A DNA stretch of 48,512 nt from Pseudomonadota bacterium (lineage in GTDB: Bacteria > Myxococcota_A > UBA9042 > GCA-2863065). Below, in pieces: positions 6,416 to 14,818 of this stretch (within the stretch, counting starts at the first letter, position 1; each line of letters opens with the position of its first letter). The stretch lies in assembly GCA_005776725.1 (NCBI GenBank), contig SXOO01000112.1, positions 1 to 48,512 of the forward strand, in the 5' to 3' direction. The translations under genes and the position numbers were made by a program. The notes under the pieces are model-generated. The model had not been told where the DNA came from. It was given only the letters and a program-made list of their open reading frames with translations, and ran no database searches.

Positions 6416-9064
6416 ATGACCAGACGGTGGGTTCGGGTGGCGTTTGTGTGGGTCCTCGTGGTCCTCGTGGCAGGGTGCGCAACGCGCCGCAGGGGAGGTG
6501 GCGGCGACGGGACTGACTCGACCGACTCGACTGACTCGACCGACGCGACCGATGCGACCGACGCGACCGACGCCGTGGACGGGTTCGACACGCCGGACGC
6601 CACGGACGCCACGGACGCCACGGACGCCACGGACGCCACGGACGCCACGGACGCAGCCGACGCCACGGACGCCACGGACGCCACGGACGCCGCGGACGCC
6701 GCGGACGCCACGGACGCCACGGACGCCACGGACGCCACGGACGCCACGGACGCCCCGGACGCCACGGACGCGGCAGACGCGACCGACGGCACCGACGGCA
6801 CCGACGGCACCGACGGCACCGACGGCACCGACGGCTGCGTGCCGTTCTGCGGCGCCGGCTGGAAGTGCGGGCCCGACGGATGCGGAGGTAACTGCGGCAC
6901 GTGCACCGGTGGCCAGACCTGCGACGCGCTCACCCACGCGTGCGTGTCGGCGTGCGTGCCGAATTGCCAGGCGGGCTGGGAGTGCGGCTCTGACAGCTGC
7001 GGTGGCTCCTGCGGTACGTGCTCGGCTGACGAGGCGTGCAACAACGCCACGCGGAAGTGTGACCCGCTGCAAGAATCCGGCTTGGGCGCGGCATGCGGCA
7101 TCAAGGCCAACTGCAACCCGGACTCCTTCACATGGCCAGACTGCCTGGACAGCCAGTGCGACACGGGCGTTTGCCTCAACGCGTCCGTGTGCTCGCGGTT
7201 GTGCACTCTGGTCGAAGACGACCTCGACCACTCGGGGCTGGCTGTCCCCGACGGGATCGAGGACACGCCCGTGGGCAGCGACTGCGCCGGAGCGGATCCC
7301 ACCGGTCTCTATGGGCTCAACTGGCGGTGTGTCCAGGTCTCACCGGCCAGCACCGCCGAGTGCTTGCCGGGGACCACGTTCAAGCCCTGCACGGCCGACG
7401 ATCAGTGCCCCGTGGGCGAGGCCTGCCAGGTCCAGGTGGTCTTGGGCGTGCCCTCCGGTCGATGCACCACCGCGGCCGCCGGGTCCGGCGGCGTTGGGGA
7501 CGCCTGCAACGGCGACCCGACGCAAGGTGAGGTCGCGCTCTGCCAGTCCGAGCTTTGCTTCGGCGTCGGGTGCGCGGCCTTCTGCGACAACGACAGCGAC
7601 TGCCTCACCGACGTCTGCGTCGCCGGGAAGTGCCAGGCCAGCGGAGAGACCTGCACGACCAACGCGGGTTGCACGGCCTTCGCCTGCGAGCCGGGCGTGG
7701 AGGTGTTCGGCCCGGAGTATCCGCAGTTCGCCTTCGACATCTGCATCGGGAAGTCCTGCGCCACCAACGTCGACTGCCCCGGGGCGTTCTACTGTTCGCT
7801 CTTCGGCAACGGGCTCACCGGGGAGTCGTTCGCGCTAGCCAACGCGTGCAAGGCGTCGGCCGGCGGCGCTTCGAGTCTCGGGGGAGCCTGTGACCCTGAC
7901 ACCACGGACGCCCAAGTGGGTCCCGAGTGCAATGGGCTGTGTCTCAACTCTGGGATCTGCAGCGCGCTCTGTACGGCAGACGCGCACTGCAGCGACGGCG
8001 CCGGCATGAAGTGTGTGGCCGTCGTGGAGAACCTGGACACGGAGCCGGCGGGTTTCCCGGACGGCATCGACGATGCCCAGGCAGCCTACGGGTTGTGCTC
8101 ACCGGTTTCGGGCTCCTACAACACCTGCGCCCGCACCGCGGACTGCGAAGCCCCCGAGGTCTGCGAGTTCGTGCAGGTCTTCGGGGCGAGCGGGCTCGAC
8201 GGCGGCGGCCGCTGTGTCATGCCGGCGGCAGGAGCGGCGCCCGGCGAGCCCTGCGGCGTGGCGATCGGGGTCTCCTGTGCCTCGGGCTTCTGCCACACGC
8301 CCAACGATCCCACCGGCGAGTCCGGGTTCTGCTCGCCGCTCTGCGCTTCAGCCGCCGATTGCCCGTCGGGCGTCCTCGCGGACGCAGGCGCTCCGCTCGG
8401 CTACCCCACGGTCTGTCGTGCGTTGCGCTACAGCGTCGGCGACTCGCTGACGAACCCGGCGGACGACGTCTGGGTGTCGTTGTGCGATCCGGTCCCGGCG
8501 GGCTCGTCGCTGGAGCCGTGCGGGTTCAGCTGCAGCGAGGAGGGTGAGGCTTGCACCTTGATCCCGGCGGCCACGGGCTCGACCGGCGCCGTGAACACCG
8601 AGGCCCTCTGCCAGACCGCGGACGGTACGGTGCCCTTTGGCGAGGGCTGCAGCACCCTCGACGGCGCGGCGTCGTTCCAGCAGTGCCAGGACATCTATTG
8701 CCTCCCGGACACCCTGACGAGCGGGTATTGCACGAAGCTCTGCTCCGTCGACGCAGACTGCGCGGCCGGCTATGTGTGCGACGCGCGGCCTTTGGTCTAC
8801 CGCGAGTCCGGTCCGGTGCCGGAGCTGCGCGTGTGCACCATCCCGACGAGCTGCGCCCCGTGCACCGTTAACGCCGACTGCACCGACTCCTTCGTGTGTG
8901 GAAACCTCGGCAGCGCGCAGTTCCCAGATATGCGGTGCATGCCGCTCTGCGCGGGCCCCTCGGATTGTCCCGGCAGCGGGGGGGGCACTGAGTGTGTGGC
9001 GATCACCGGCGCGGATGGCAACCCGATCGCCGAGAAGGCCTGCAAGCCGTTCTTCTGCCCCTGA
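6416..9064 (+). CDS. Cys-rich surface lipoprotein with Ala-Thr-Asp repeat linker
   Basis: An 882-residue predicted lipoprotein. The signal peptide MTRRWVRVAFVWVLVVLVAGC ends in a lipobox (LVAGC). Residues about 32-140 are a low-complexity linker of TDS, ATD and GTD triplets. Two similar modules follow (CVPFCGAGWKCGPDGCGG and CVPNCQAGWECGSDSCGG, each ending CGTC), then about 650 residues with many cysteines in EGF/notch-like spacing and repeated 'GVGDACN..', 'C..SxxC' units. It is probably disulfide-stabilised and exposed on the outer surface; no enzymatic motif is seen. ATG 6416 is chosen because GGGAGGA precedes it and it gives a clean signal peptide; an upstream in-frame start at 6347 would spoil it. 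Confidence 0.8.
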   Translation: MTRRWVRVAFVWVLVVLVAGCATRRRGGGGDGTDSTDSTDSTDATDATDATDAVDGFDTPDATDATDATDATDATDATDAADATDATDATDAADAADATDATDATDATDATDAPDATDAADATDGTDGTDGTDGTDGTDGCVPFCGAGWKCGPDGCGGNCGTCTGGQTCDALTHACVSACVPNCQAGWECGSDSCGGSCGTCSADEACNNATRKCDPLQESGLGAACGIKANCNPDSFTWPDCLDSQCDTGVCLNASVCSRLCTLVEDDLDHSGLAVPDGIEDTPVGSDCAGADPTGLYGLNWRCVQVSPASTAECLPGTTFKPCTADDQCPVGEACQVQVVLGVPSGRCTTAAAGSGGVGDACNGDPTQGEVALCQSELCFGVGCAAFCDNDSDCLTDVCVAGKCQASGETCTTNAGCTAFACEPGVEVFGPEYPQFAFDICIGKSCATNVDCPGAFYCSLFGNGLTGESFALANACKASAGGASSLGGACDPDTTDAQVGPECNGLCLNSGICSALCTADAHCSDGAGMKCVAVVENLDTEPAGFPDGIDDAQAAYGLCSPVSGSYNTCARTADCEAPEVCEFVQVFGASGLDGGGRCVMPAAGAAPGEPCGVAIGVSCASGFCHTPNDPTGESGFCSPLCASAADCPSGVLADAGAPLGYPTVCRALRYSVGDSLTNPADDVWVSLCDPVPAGSSLEPCGFSCSEEGEACTLIPAATGSTGAVNTEALCQTADGTVPFGEGCSTLDGAASFQQCQDIYCLPDTLTSGYCTKLCSVDADCAAGYVCDARPLVYRESGPVPELRVCTIPTSCAPCTVNADCTDSFVCGNLGSAQFPDMRCMPLCAGPSDCPGSGGGTECVAITGADGNPIAEKACKPFFCP
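6509..6836 (+). repeat. in-frame 9-bp tandem repeats encoding the ATD/GTD linker
   Basis: The linker of the Cys-rich lipoprotein is built from 9-base units: first GACTCGACC-type, then long runs of GACGCCACG, then GGCACCGAC repeated about five times before the first Cys module. Unit length is a multiple of three, so copy-number change would lengthen or shorten the stalk without breaking the frame. Confidence 0.9.
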
Positions 9065-9085
9065 GCCGCTCGGGCAGCGGCTCAG
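9061..9085. terminator. bidirectional terminator-like hairpin between convergent genes
   Basis: A perfect 10-bp inverted repeat, CTGAGCCGCT / AGCGGCTCAG, separated by CGGGC, lies between the lipoprotein stop (inside the left arm) and the stop of the minus-strand HEAT-repeat gene at 9096. There is no U-run, as is common in such GC-rich genomes. Confidence 0.6.
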
Positions 9086-9095
9086 GACCTCGAGC

Positions 9096-11333
9096 TCAGG
9101 CCGGAGCGCCCAGCCTCGCGGCGAGCTGTTTCGCCGCGTCCTTCATGCGCTCGCGCACGTCGGGGTTCGGCTCGATAGCGCTCTGAGAGAGTCGCGCCAG
9201 GGCCTTCTCGGTCCCCAGCTTCACCAACGCGTCGACCACGGCCAGGCGCACCCGGTCGTCTTCGGTCTTCTTCCCTCGCTCCATCAAGGCAGTGAAGCGG
9301 CTGCCCTCGAGGCCGAGGCGGTCGATGAACGCGTCTTCGAGTGTGCCGAGCGCCCCGAGGCGCGCGTTGCCCAACGCCGCGAGGGTGTTCACTGCAGCGA
9401 TCTGAATCTCGATGCCGGCGGCCCCGGAGTCGTTCGGCTCCTTCGGGATCACTCCGCTCAGCTCGAGGAGGCGCAAGAGGTAGATGGGCGAGCGGTTCCC
9501 GAGCCTCTCGAAGAGCCGTATGGCACCCAACACCAGCTTGGGTTCCGGGTCACGCAACACGCGCGCCAAGACGCCCTGCGCGTCGCGGCCGTGCATACGT
9601 GCGAGCGCGGCCACCGCCGCGTCGCGGATCTCGGCGCGCGGGTGTTTCAAGAAGTCCACGGCCAGGTCGGTAGCCGGCTGGTACTCGAGCTGGGCCAGCA
9701 CCCGTAACAGGAAGGGCACGGCGGCGGCAGGGCACGAGCGCTGCGCCAACTGGAACTCGACCGCGGGCGCCACGTCCGAGAGATGCGCCAGCGTGACGGC
9801 GGCTTCGTTCCGGACCATGGGCGGCGCATCTGACGCGAGGAGCTCCACCAGGGGGGGCACCGACCGCGTTCCGAAGACGGCGTACATCTTTCGGAGTGTG
9901 CTCCGGGCCTCTTCTCCCTCCGTGAGCAGCGCGTTCGCCAGCAACCGAAACACCGCCCCGTCGTCGAGGTGGCTCAGCGCCTTCTTGACCAGCTCTTGGC
10001 GGCCCGGAAAGCGTCCGGGCTCGGCCTGATGACGCTCGAGCAGCTGAATGACGCGCTCGGCCTCGATGTACCGGCGCACACGGACGAGGTTCGGGATGAT
10101 GGCCACGAGGTTCGGGAGCTGTGAGAGGTACAGCTCGGGCCGGTCCAGGCTCTCGAACGCCCTTTCGAACGCCTCCGGACCTGAAAGGTAACTCGCGGTC
10201 CAGCGGTCGATCTTCACCTGGTGCTGCATATAGCGCGGCAGCACCGAGACGGGCACGGCCTTCTCGTCGAACAGATCGCGCAGCAGCTTCGCGACGGTGG
10301 GGTCTCCAGCCTCCGCCGCGAGCTGCGTGCCCAGGCGAGTCATGAGGTGGAGGACGGCCTCGGCCAGGTCGGGTCGCATTTCCCCCGCGTCAGCTAGGGT
10401 CTTGCGCGTGATCCGGATGTGCTCTGCCAGCATCGCCTCCGCCAGCATCACCTGGCGTTGGGTGGAGAGCGCCGTCATGAGGTCCGACTCCATGTCGACG
10501 CCCTTCAGCTCCGCGACCTCCTTCTGGATGAGGTCCAGGTTGAGGAAGAGCTGCTTCAGGTACTGGCCGCGTTGGAGGGGGCGCAGGATGTCCCGAAGGA
10601 TGCGGATCTTCGCGTCCCGAAGCTCCATCGCGCTGGCCTTGGCATACAGCGGGATGACCTGAAGGTCCTTCTTGAGGCGCGCCAGCGCGATCTTCACGCG
10701 CCATGGGAGGCGGCGCCGCTCGTCGACCAGGTCCCCCTCCAGGACCACGCCGACGTTGACCACGTTCTTCTCGAGCAGCTGCTCGGTGAAGCGGGGCCCC
10801 TTCGCCTCCTCGACCGAGTCGAGCAAGCGCTGCGACTCCATGTCGACGTGCCTCTGGACGAACACCGAGATGAAACGGTGAAACTCCGAGTCGCCGATCT
10901 GGTTCTTGATCGAGAAGCTGACGAGCTTGTTCCGCTTGGCGAAGTCAGCCAGCTTCTTGGAGAAGTGCTCGCCGGCGGTCCCACCCAGCAGCTGCTCGAG
11001 CTGAATGGCCTCGCTGAAGATCCCCTCGAGCGCCATGGACTCGGTCTCGAGCCAGCTGGCCACGACGAAGTTGAACTCTTCGTGCTGCTTCCCGAGCTGC
11101 TGCAGGACCAGGTAGGGCTCGTCGGCCACCTGACGCGCACGCGGGTGGTCCGGCGAGTAGTAGCTGTTCTGAAGCATGGCGCGCGCGAGCTTGAGGCAGA
11201 AGTCCGCGAGACGGTCGCGGTCCTCCGCTTCCGCCGGCGTGAGCTCCTGGCGCTTCTTGAATTTCGGGAGTTCCGTGTGCTCGAACTGCTCGGCCTTGAG
11301 CTGTGGGCTATCTCCCTTGTCGATCGCCGCCAT
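9096..11333 (-). CDS. HEAT-repeat domain protein
   Basis: A 745-residue cytoplasmic, mostly helical protein without signal peptide or TM segments. The C-terminal half holds HEAT/PBS-lyase-like repeats recognisable by units such as VRNEAAVTLAHLSD, HPRAEIRDAAVAALARM, DPEPKLVLGAIRLFERL and VRLAVVDALVKLG. The N-terminal ~330 residues (with YYSPDHPRARQVADEPY) are helical and of unknown fold; similar long proteins with this N-terminus occur in myxobacteria, to my recollection. Probable scaffold or protein-binding role, partner unknown. ATG 11333 has GGGAGG eight bases upstream. It lies 42 bases after the rsmH-like gene on the same strand, so the two probably form an operon. Confidence 0.75.
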   Translation of the reverse strand: MAAIDKGDSPQLKAEQFEHTELPKFKKRQELTPAEAEDRDRLADFCLKLARAMLQNSYYSPDHPRARQVADEPYLVLQQLGKQHEEFNFVVASWLETESMALEGIFSEAIQLEQLLGGTAGEHFSKKLADFAKRNKLVSFSIKNQIGDSEFHRFISVFVQRHVDMESQRLLDSVEEAKGPRFTEQLLEKNVVNVGVVLEGDLVDERRRLPWRVKIALARLKKDLQVIPLYAKASAMELRDAKIRILRDILRPLQRGQYLKQLFLNLDLIQKEVAELKGVDMESDLMTALSTQRQVMLAEAMLAEHIRITRKTLADAGEMRPDLAEAVLHLMTRLGTQLAAEAGDPTVAKLLRDLFDEKAVPVSVLPRYMQHQVKIDRWTASYLSGPEAFERAFESLDRPELYLSQLPNLVAIIPNLVRVRRYIEAERVIQLLERHQAEPGRFPGRQELVKKALSHLDDGAVFRLLANALLTEGEEARSTLRKMYAVFGTRSVPPLVELLASDAPPMVRNEAAVTLAHLSDVAPAVEFQLAQRSCPAAAVPFLLRVLAQLEYQPATDLAVDFLKHPRAEIRDAAVAALARMHGRDAQGVLARVLRDPEPKLVLGAIRLFERLGNRSPIYLLRLLELSGVIPKEPNDSGAAGIEIQIAAVNTLAALGNARLGALGTLEDAFIDRLGLEGSRFTALMERGKKTEDDRVRLAVVDALVKLGTEKALARLSQSAIEPNPDVRERMKDAAKQLAARLGAPA

Positions 11334-11375
11334 AAACAGAGCCTCCCGCGGGGCCCGGCCCCCGCCCCGGCGATG

Positions 11376-12413
11376 TCACGCCGTCGCGGCGTGCGCGTCA
11401 AGGGCGCGGCGCGCCACCTGCAACCGGGCCGACCGAGCCCTGGGGTTGGAGGCGACCTCGTCGGCGCTGGGGCGGAGATCCAGGGTGATCGCCTCCCAGC
11501 GGGGTTCTGTGAGCGCCGCCTTCACGAGGCGCTCCTCCCCGCTGTGGAACGTGAGGAAGGCTACGCGACCGCCAGGCAGCACGTGGGCTGGCAAGACCCG
11601 CAGCAGGGCCGTGAGGTTGTCGGGCTCGCGGTTTACGGCCATCCGAATCGCTTGGAACGTGCGCGCCGCGGGGTGGGCCTTGAACGCGCTGGCCTGCCGG
11701 GTGGCGGGGTCGAGCCCCAGCGCGCGCGCGACCAGCCCCGCGAGCGCTCGGGTGCTGCGTGGCGGTCGCTTGCCGTGAAACGCCTCCACCACGGCCTCGG
11801 CGATCGGCAGGGCCGCGGGTTCGTCGCCGTAGGCCATCAGCAGCTCGGCGAGCCCTTCGACGGTCTGGCGGGCGAGCCACTCCGACGCTGGCTGGCCCCT
11901 ACTGGCGTCGAGGCGCATATCGAGGGGGCCATCGTTTTTCAGCGAGAAGCCGCGCTCGGGGCGATCGAGCTGCATCGACGAGACGCCCAGGTCCGCCAGG
12001 AGCCCGTCGACCCCTCGAAGTCCCTCCGCTTCCAAGACCTTGGGCAGCCCGGCGAAGTTCATGGCATGCGCCGTGATCGGCAGCTCCTGTGGCTCGAGCC
12101 GGGCCATGGTGCGCGCCAGCTCCGCCTTGTCGAGGTCCAGCGCGATGAGGCGCCCGGGCGCCAGCCGCTCGGCCAACGCCGCCGCGTGGCCACCTCCGCC
12201 GAGCGTGCAGTCCACGAGGATCTGTCCCGGCTGCGGGTCGAGCCACGCCAGGATCGGGTCCAGCAGGATCGGGCGGTGCCGGCCGGCGGGGGTCTGGCCG
12301 CGCGCCTCGGCTCGCGCCAGCGCCTCGGGATCCCCCCGGAGCTCTTTGTACTTCTCTTCCAGGCGGCGCGGGTGCGTCCCGGGGTAGCGCTTCCGGCGAA
12401 CGGGGGGCTCCAT
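11376..12413 (-). CDS. rsmH: RsmH-family 16S rRNA (cytosine-N4)-methyltransferase
   Basis: A 345-residue protein with the full RsmH pattern: HRPILLDPI, VDCTLGGGGHAAAL (SAM motif I, about residues 67-80), DLGVSSMQLDRPERGFSL, NDGPLDMRLD, RTFQAIRMAVNREPDNL and a LTFHSGEERLVK block in place of the usual ISFHSLEDR. RsmH methylates the N4 of C1402 in 16S rRNA. About 45 residues precede HRPILL and include RYPGTHPRRLEEKYKEL. This extension is typical of a second RsmH-like subfamily that I recall from other phyla, distinct from the mraW copy of the cell-division cluster. The context supports that: no mraZ, ftsL or mur genes are near. ATG 12413 is chosen because GGAGGG precedes it and the motif-rich region follows directly. 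Confidence 0.85.
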   Translation of the reverse strand: MEPPVRRKRYPGTHPRRLEEKYKELRGDPEALARAEARGQTPAGRHRPILLDPILAWLDPQPGQILVDCTLGGGGHAAALAERLAPGRLIALDLDKAELARTMARLEPQELPITAHAMNFAGLPKVLEAEGLRGVDGLLADLGVSSMQLDRPERGFSLKNDGPLDMRLDASRGQPASEWLARQTVEGLAELLMAYGDEPAALPIAEAVVEAFHGKRPPRSTRALAGLVARALGLDPATRQASAFKAHPAARTFQAIRMAVNREPDNLTALLRVLPAHVLPGGRVAFLTFHSGEERLVKAALTEPRWEAITLDLRPSADEVASNPRARSARLQVARRALDAHAATA

Positions 12414-12605
12414 CGTGCCCTCCAGGGGGCCACGCGAGCGCGGCGCGGTCAAGGCGTTGCCAACGGGTGGACGGGTGTCTGCCGTGAGCTCCGCCCGCGC
12501 CCGTCGACGGTCGTGACAGGTGCTAGGGAGTGTAGTGGTCGAACGTGATCCCATCATGGGCATTCCGTGTTGCTTTGAGCGTGCGGCCGGTGCAACACTC
12601 GAACC

Positions 12606-13844
12606 ATGAGTACTATCCGGCTCCATCCCGACACGATGCGGGAAGCGGTCCGCCGCGTTCCGTTCCTGGCACGGCTGTCGCCTGCGTCCATCGAAGCGCT
12701 CGTCTCGCTCCTCGGGGCCCGGCGCCTTGGCGAGGACGAGGTGTTGTACAAGGAGGGTGATCCCGGCGACGCCCTCATGATGGTGGTCAGCGGGCGGCTC
12801 TCGGTGCGCGTGCGCTCCACGGCGTCGACGCAAGACGCCGAAGTAGCCGCGGTCTACCCCGGGGAGGTGGTGGGCGAGATGGCGTGCGTGGACCCTGGGC
12901 CGCGCAGCGCCACAGTCGTAGCCACGAAGATCACGCAGGTCCTCGAGCTCACCCGCTCCACCATGCGCGTGCTCATGAGCAACGCGCCGGAGGTAGCGGT
13001 CGCCGTACATGGGGCGGTGATCCAGCTGTTGTCGCGGCGACTGCGAGACACCAACTCGCGCATTGAAGCCGAGATGGAGCGTCGCGGCGTGGCCACCGCC
13101 TCGAAGGTGGGCTCGGTCCCCACGAGCTCCATAGTGGCAGGTGGGGAGGAGGGGGGGCGCATCGATCTCAAGCGGGTCACGTGCCTCAAGGACTTCGACA
13201 AGCGGGAGCTCGAGGCGCTGATCAAGGCGGCGCCTCCGCGGCGCTTCGCCGATGGGACGGTGCTCTGTCGAGAAGGCGACGTCGGAGACTCCTGCTTCAT
13301 CCTCGCGCGCGGGTGCGTGGCTGTCGTCCGCAACGTGGGCGGGATGGAGCGCACCCTGGCGCTGCTCGAGACGGGGGCTCTGGTCGGTCAGATGGCGCTG
13401 GTCGATGGCGCGCCGCGCTCGGCAACGATTCGTGTGAAGGGCGACGCGATCATCCTCATCCTCCACCGGCGGGCTTTCGAGCAGCTGCTCAACGCGGCCC
13501 ACCCGTTCGCGGTGAAGTTCCAGGAGCAGATCGCCATCGCCGGAGCGCGGCAGATGCGACTCGCCAACGTGCGGTTCTCGGGGCTCGTGACGCGGCCGGC
13601 CCAGCCCGCCAAGGCGCCGATCCCGGGCGCCAGGCCAGCCTCCGACATCGTCCGTATGGATCCGGCTCGCAGCGGAGAGCCGCCGCGCCTGGCCCCTGGG
13701 ACCAAGACCGAGGACCAGCGCATGGGAGAGATGCTGTCCTACATGCAGACGGCCCTCGGCGAGTGGAACCTCTCGCTCGAGGACATTGAGCAGGTCCGCT
13801 TCGAGACCCCGGAGGGTACCCGACCGCCGGCCCGCCGTCCGTGA
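12606..13844 (+). CDS. protein with two cyclic nucleotide-binding (CAP_ED) domains
   Basis: A 412-residue cytoplasmic protein. Domain 1 (about 18-135) has KEGDPGDALMMVVSGRLSV, then PGEVVGEMACVDPGPRSATVVA, i.e. the phosphate-binding cassette with conserved Glu and Arg. Domain 2 (about 195-310) has REGDVGDSCFILARGCVAVV and ALVGQMALVDGAPRSATIRV, where the cassette Glu (GE) is replaced by Gln (GQ), which may alter ligand binding. There is no helix-turn-helix, kinase or channel domain, so it is not a CRP-type regulator. The C-terminal ~100 residues are Pro-rich and then acidic. It is divergent from rsmH (192 bases apart) and its last bases overlap the hydrolase start as GTGA, making it the first gene of a cluster. 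Confidence 0.85.
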   Translation: MSTIRLHPDTMREAVRRVPFLARLSPASIEALVSLLGARRLGEDEVLYKEGDPGDALMMVVSGRLSVRVRSTASTQDAEVAAVYPGEVVGEMACVDPGPRSATVVATKITQVLELTRSTMRVLMSNAPEVAVAVHGAVIQLLSRRLRDTNSRIEAEMERRGVATASKVGSVPTSSIVAGGEEGGRIDLKRVTCLKDFDKRELEALIKAAPPRRFADGTVLCREGDVGDSCFILARGCVAVVRNVGGMERTLALLETGALVGQMALVDGAPRSATIRVKGDAIILILHRRAFEQLLNAAHPFAVKFQEQIAIAGARQMRLANVRFSGLVTRPAQPAKAPIPGARPASDIVRMDPARSGEPPRLAPGTKTEDQRMGEMLSYMQTALGEWNLSLEDIEQVRFETPEGTRPPARRP

Positions 13845-14746
13845 GGCGCGTCGAGGCGCTTGGGGTCGGCTTCGCAGTGGCCGAGCTCGGGCCCGCGGAC
13901 GGTCCCCCCGTGCTCCTCCTCCACGGGTTCCCGGAGACGCATCGCAGCTTCCAGCATGTTGCCCCAGTGCTCGCCGAGGCGGGTCACCGCGTCTTCCTCG
14001 TAGACCTCAAGGGCTACGGCGAGAGCGACAAGCCCATCCCCGACCCCTCCGCGCTCGGCGGCCCCTCCGACTATCGCCTGACCACGCTCGCCAACGAGCT
14101 GGCGGCGCTCATCGAGGCGCTGGGCTATCAGCACATGCCGCTCGTCGGTCACGACTGGGGGGGCATTCTGGTCTCGGCGTTGCTGCTCGTCGCACCAGAG
14201 CGGGCGTCCCGAGTCGCGCTGTTGAACGCGCCCGCTCGGCGTTTTCTGCCCTGGACTCCCCGCCACATCTACACGTTCAACCTGCCAGGCGTCGCGGAGC
14301 GCCGCTTCTGGCGGCGGCCCGTGGGCTTCGTCACCGAGGTGCTCACCGAGTGGGGCGGCGGCGGACCCACCAAGTTCACCGACGAGGACATCCGCATCTA
14401 CACACGCTCGCTCCAGTCCGGGCCTTCGTTCCGGTGCGCCATGGGCTACTACCGGTCGCTCCACCGCGAGGCGGCCACCTTGGTCCGCGCGCTCCTGCGC
14501 CCGCCCCGCGTCACCCCGCCAGCCCTAGTACTCTTCGGTGCACTCGACCCGATCATGCCGCCGACGGTGGCCCGAATGGCGGCGAAGGACCTGGGCGCTG
14601 AGCTCGAGCTCGTCGAAGACGCAGGGCACTTCGTCCAGACGGACGCGCCCGAGCGGGTGTCCGCGGCGCTGCTCCGGTTCCTGGCCGCCTCGGACTCGCG
14701 CTCGGCTCGCGCCGCCGGCCCCACGGGTGCCTTCGCGCGGGGATGA
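13841..14746 (+). CDS. alpha/beta hydrolase (epoxide hydrolase/haloalkane dehalogenase-like)
   Basis: A 301-residue alpha/beta-hydrolase fold protein. The oxyanion-hole motif HGFPET is at about 28-33, and the nucleophile elbow VGHDWGG places Asp105 as nucleophile, the arrangement of epoxide hydrolases and dehalogenases. The acid is probably in FGALDPIMPP and the catalytic His in EDAGHFVQTD. No signal peptide; cytoplasmic. The last ~20 residues (ASDSRSARAAGPTG...) are a non-conserved tail. GTG 13841 overlaps the preceding stop. Natural substrate unknown. Confidence 0.85.
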   Translation: MRRVEALGVGFAVAELGPADGPPVLLLHGFPETHRSFQHVAPVLAEAGHRVFLVDLKGYGESDKPIPDPSALGGPSDYRLTTLANELAALIEALGYQHMPLVGHDWGGILVSALLLVAPERASRVALLNAPARRFLPWTPRHIYTFNLPGVAERRFWRRPVGFVTEVLTEWGGGGPTKFTDEDIRIYTRSLQSGPSFRCAMGYYRSLHREAATLVRALLRPPRVTPPALVLFGALDPIMPPTVARMAAKDLGAELELVEDAGHFVQTDAPERVSAALLRFLAASDSRSARAAGPTGAFARG

Positions 14747-14818
14747 CGCCCGACGGGTGTGTTAACGTGGGCGGCCGATGACCTGTCCCGCCCCGCACGG
14801 CCCCCTCGCGAACGTCGC

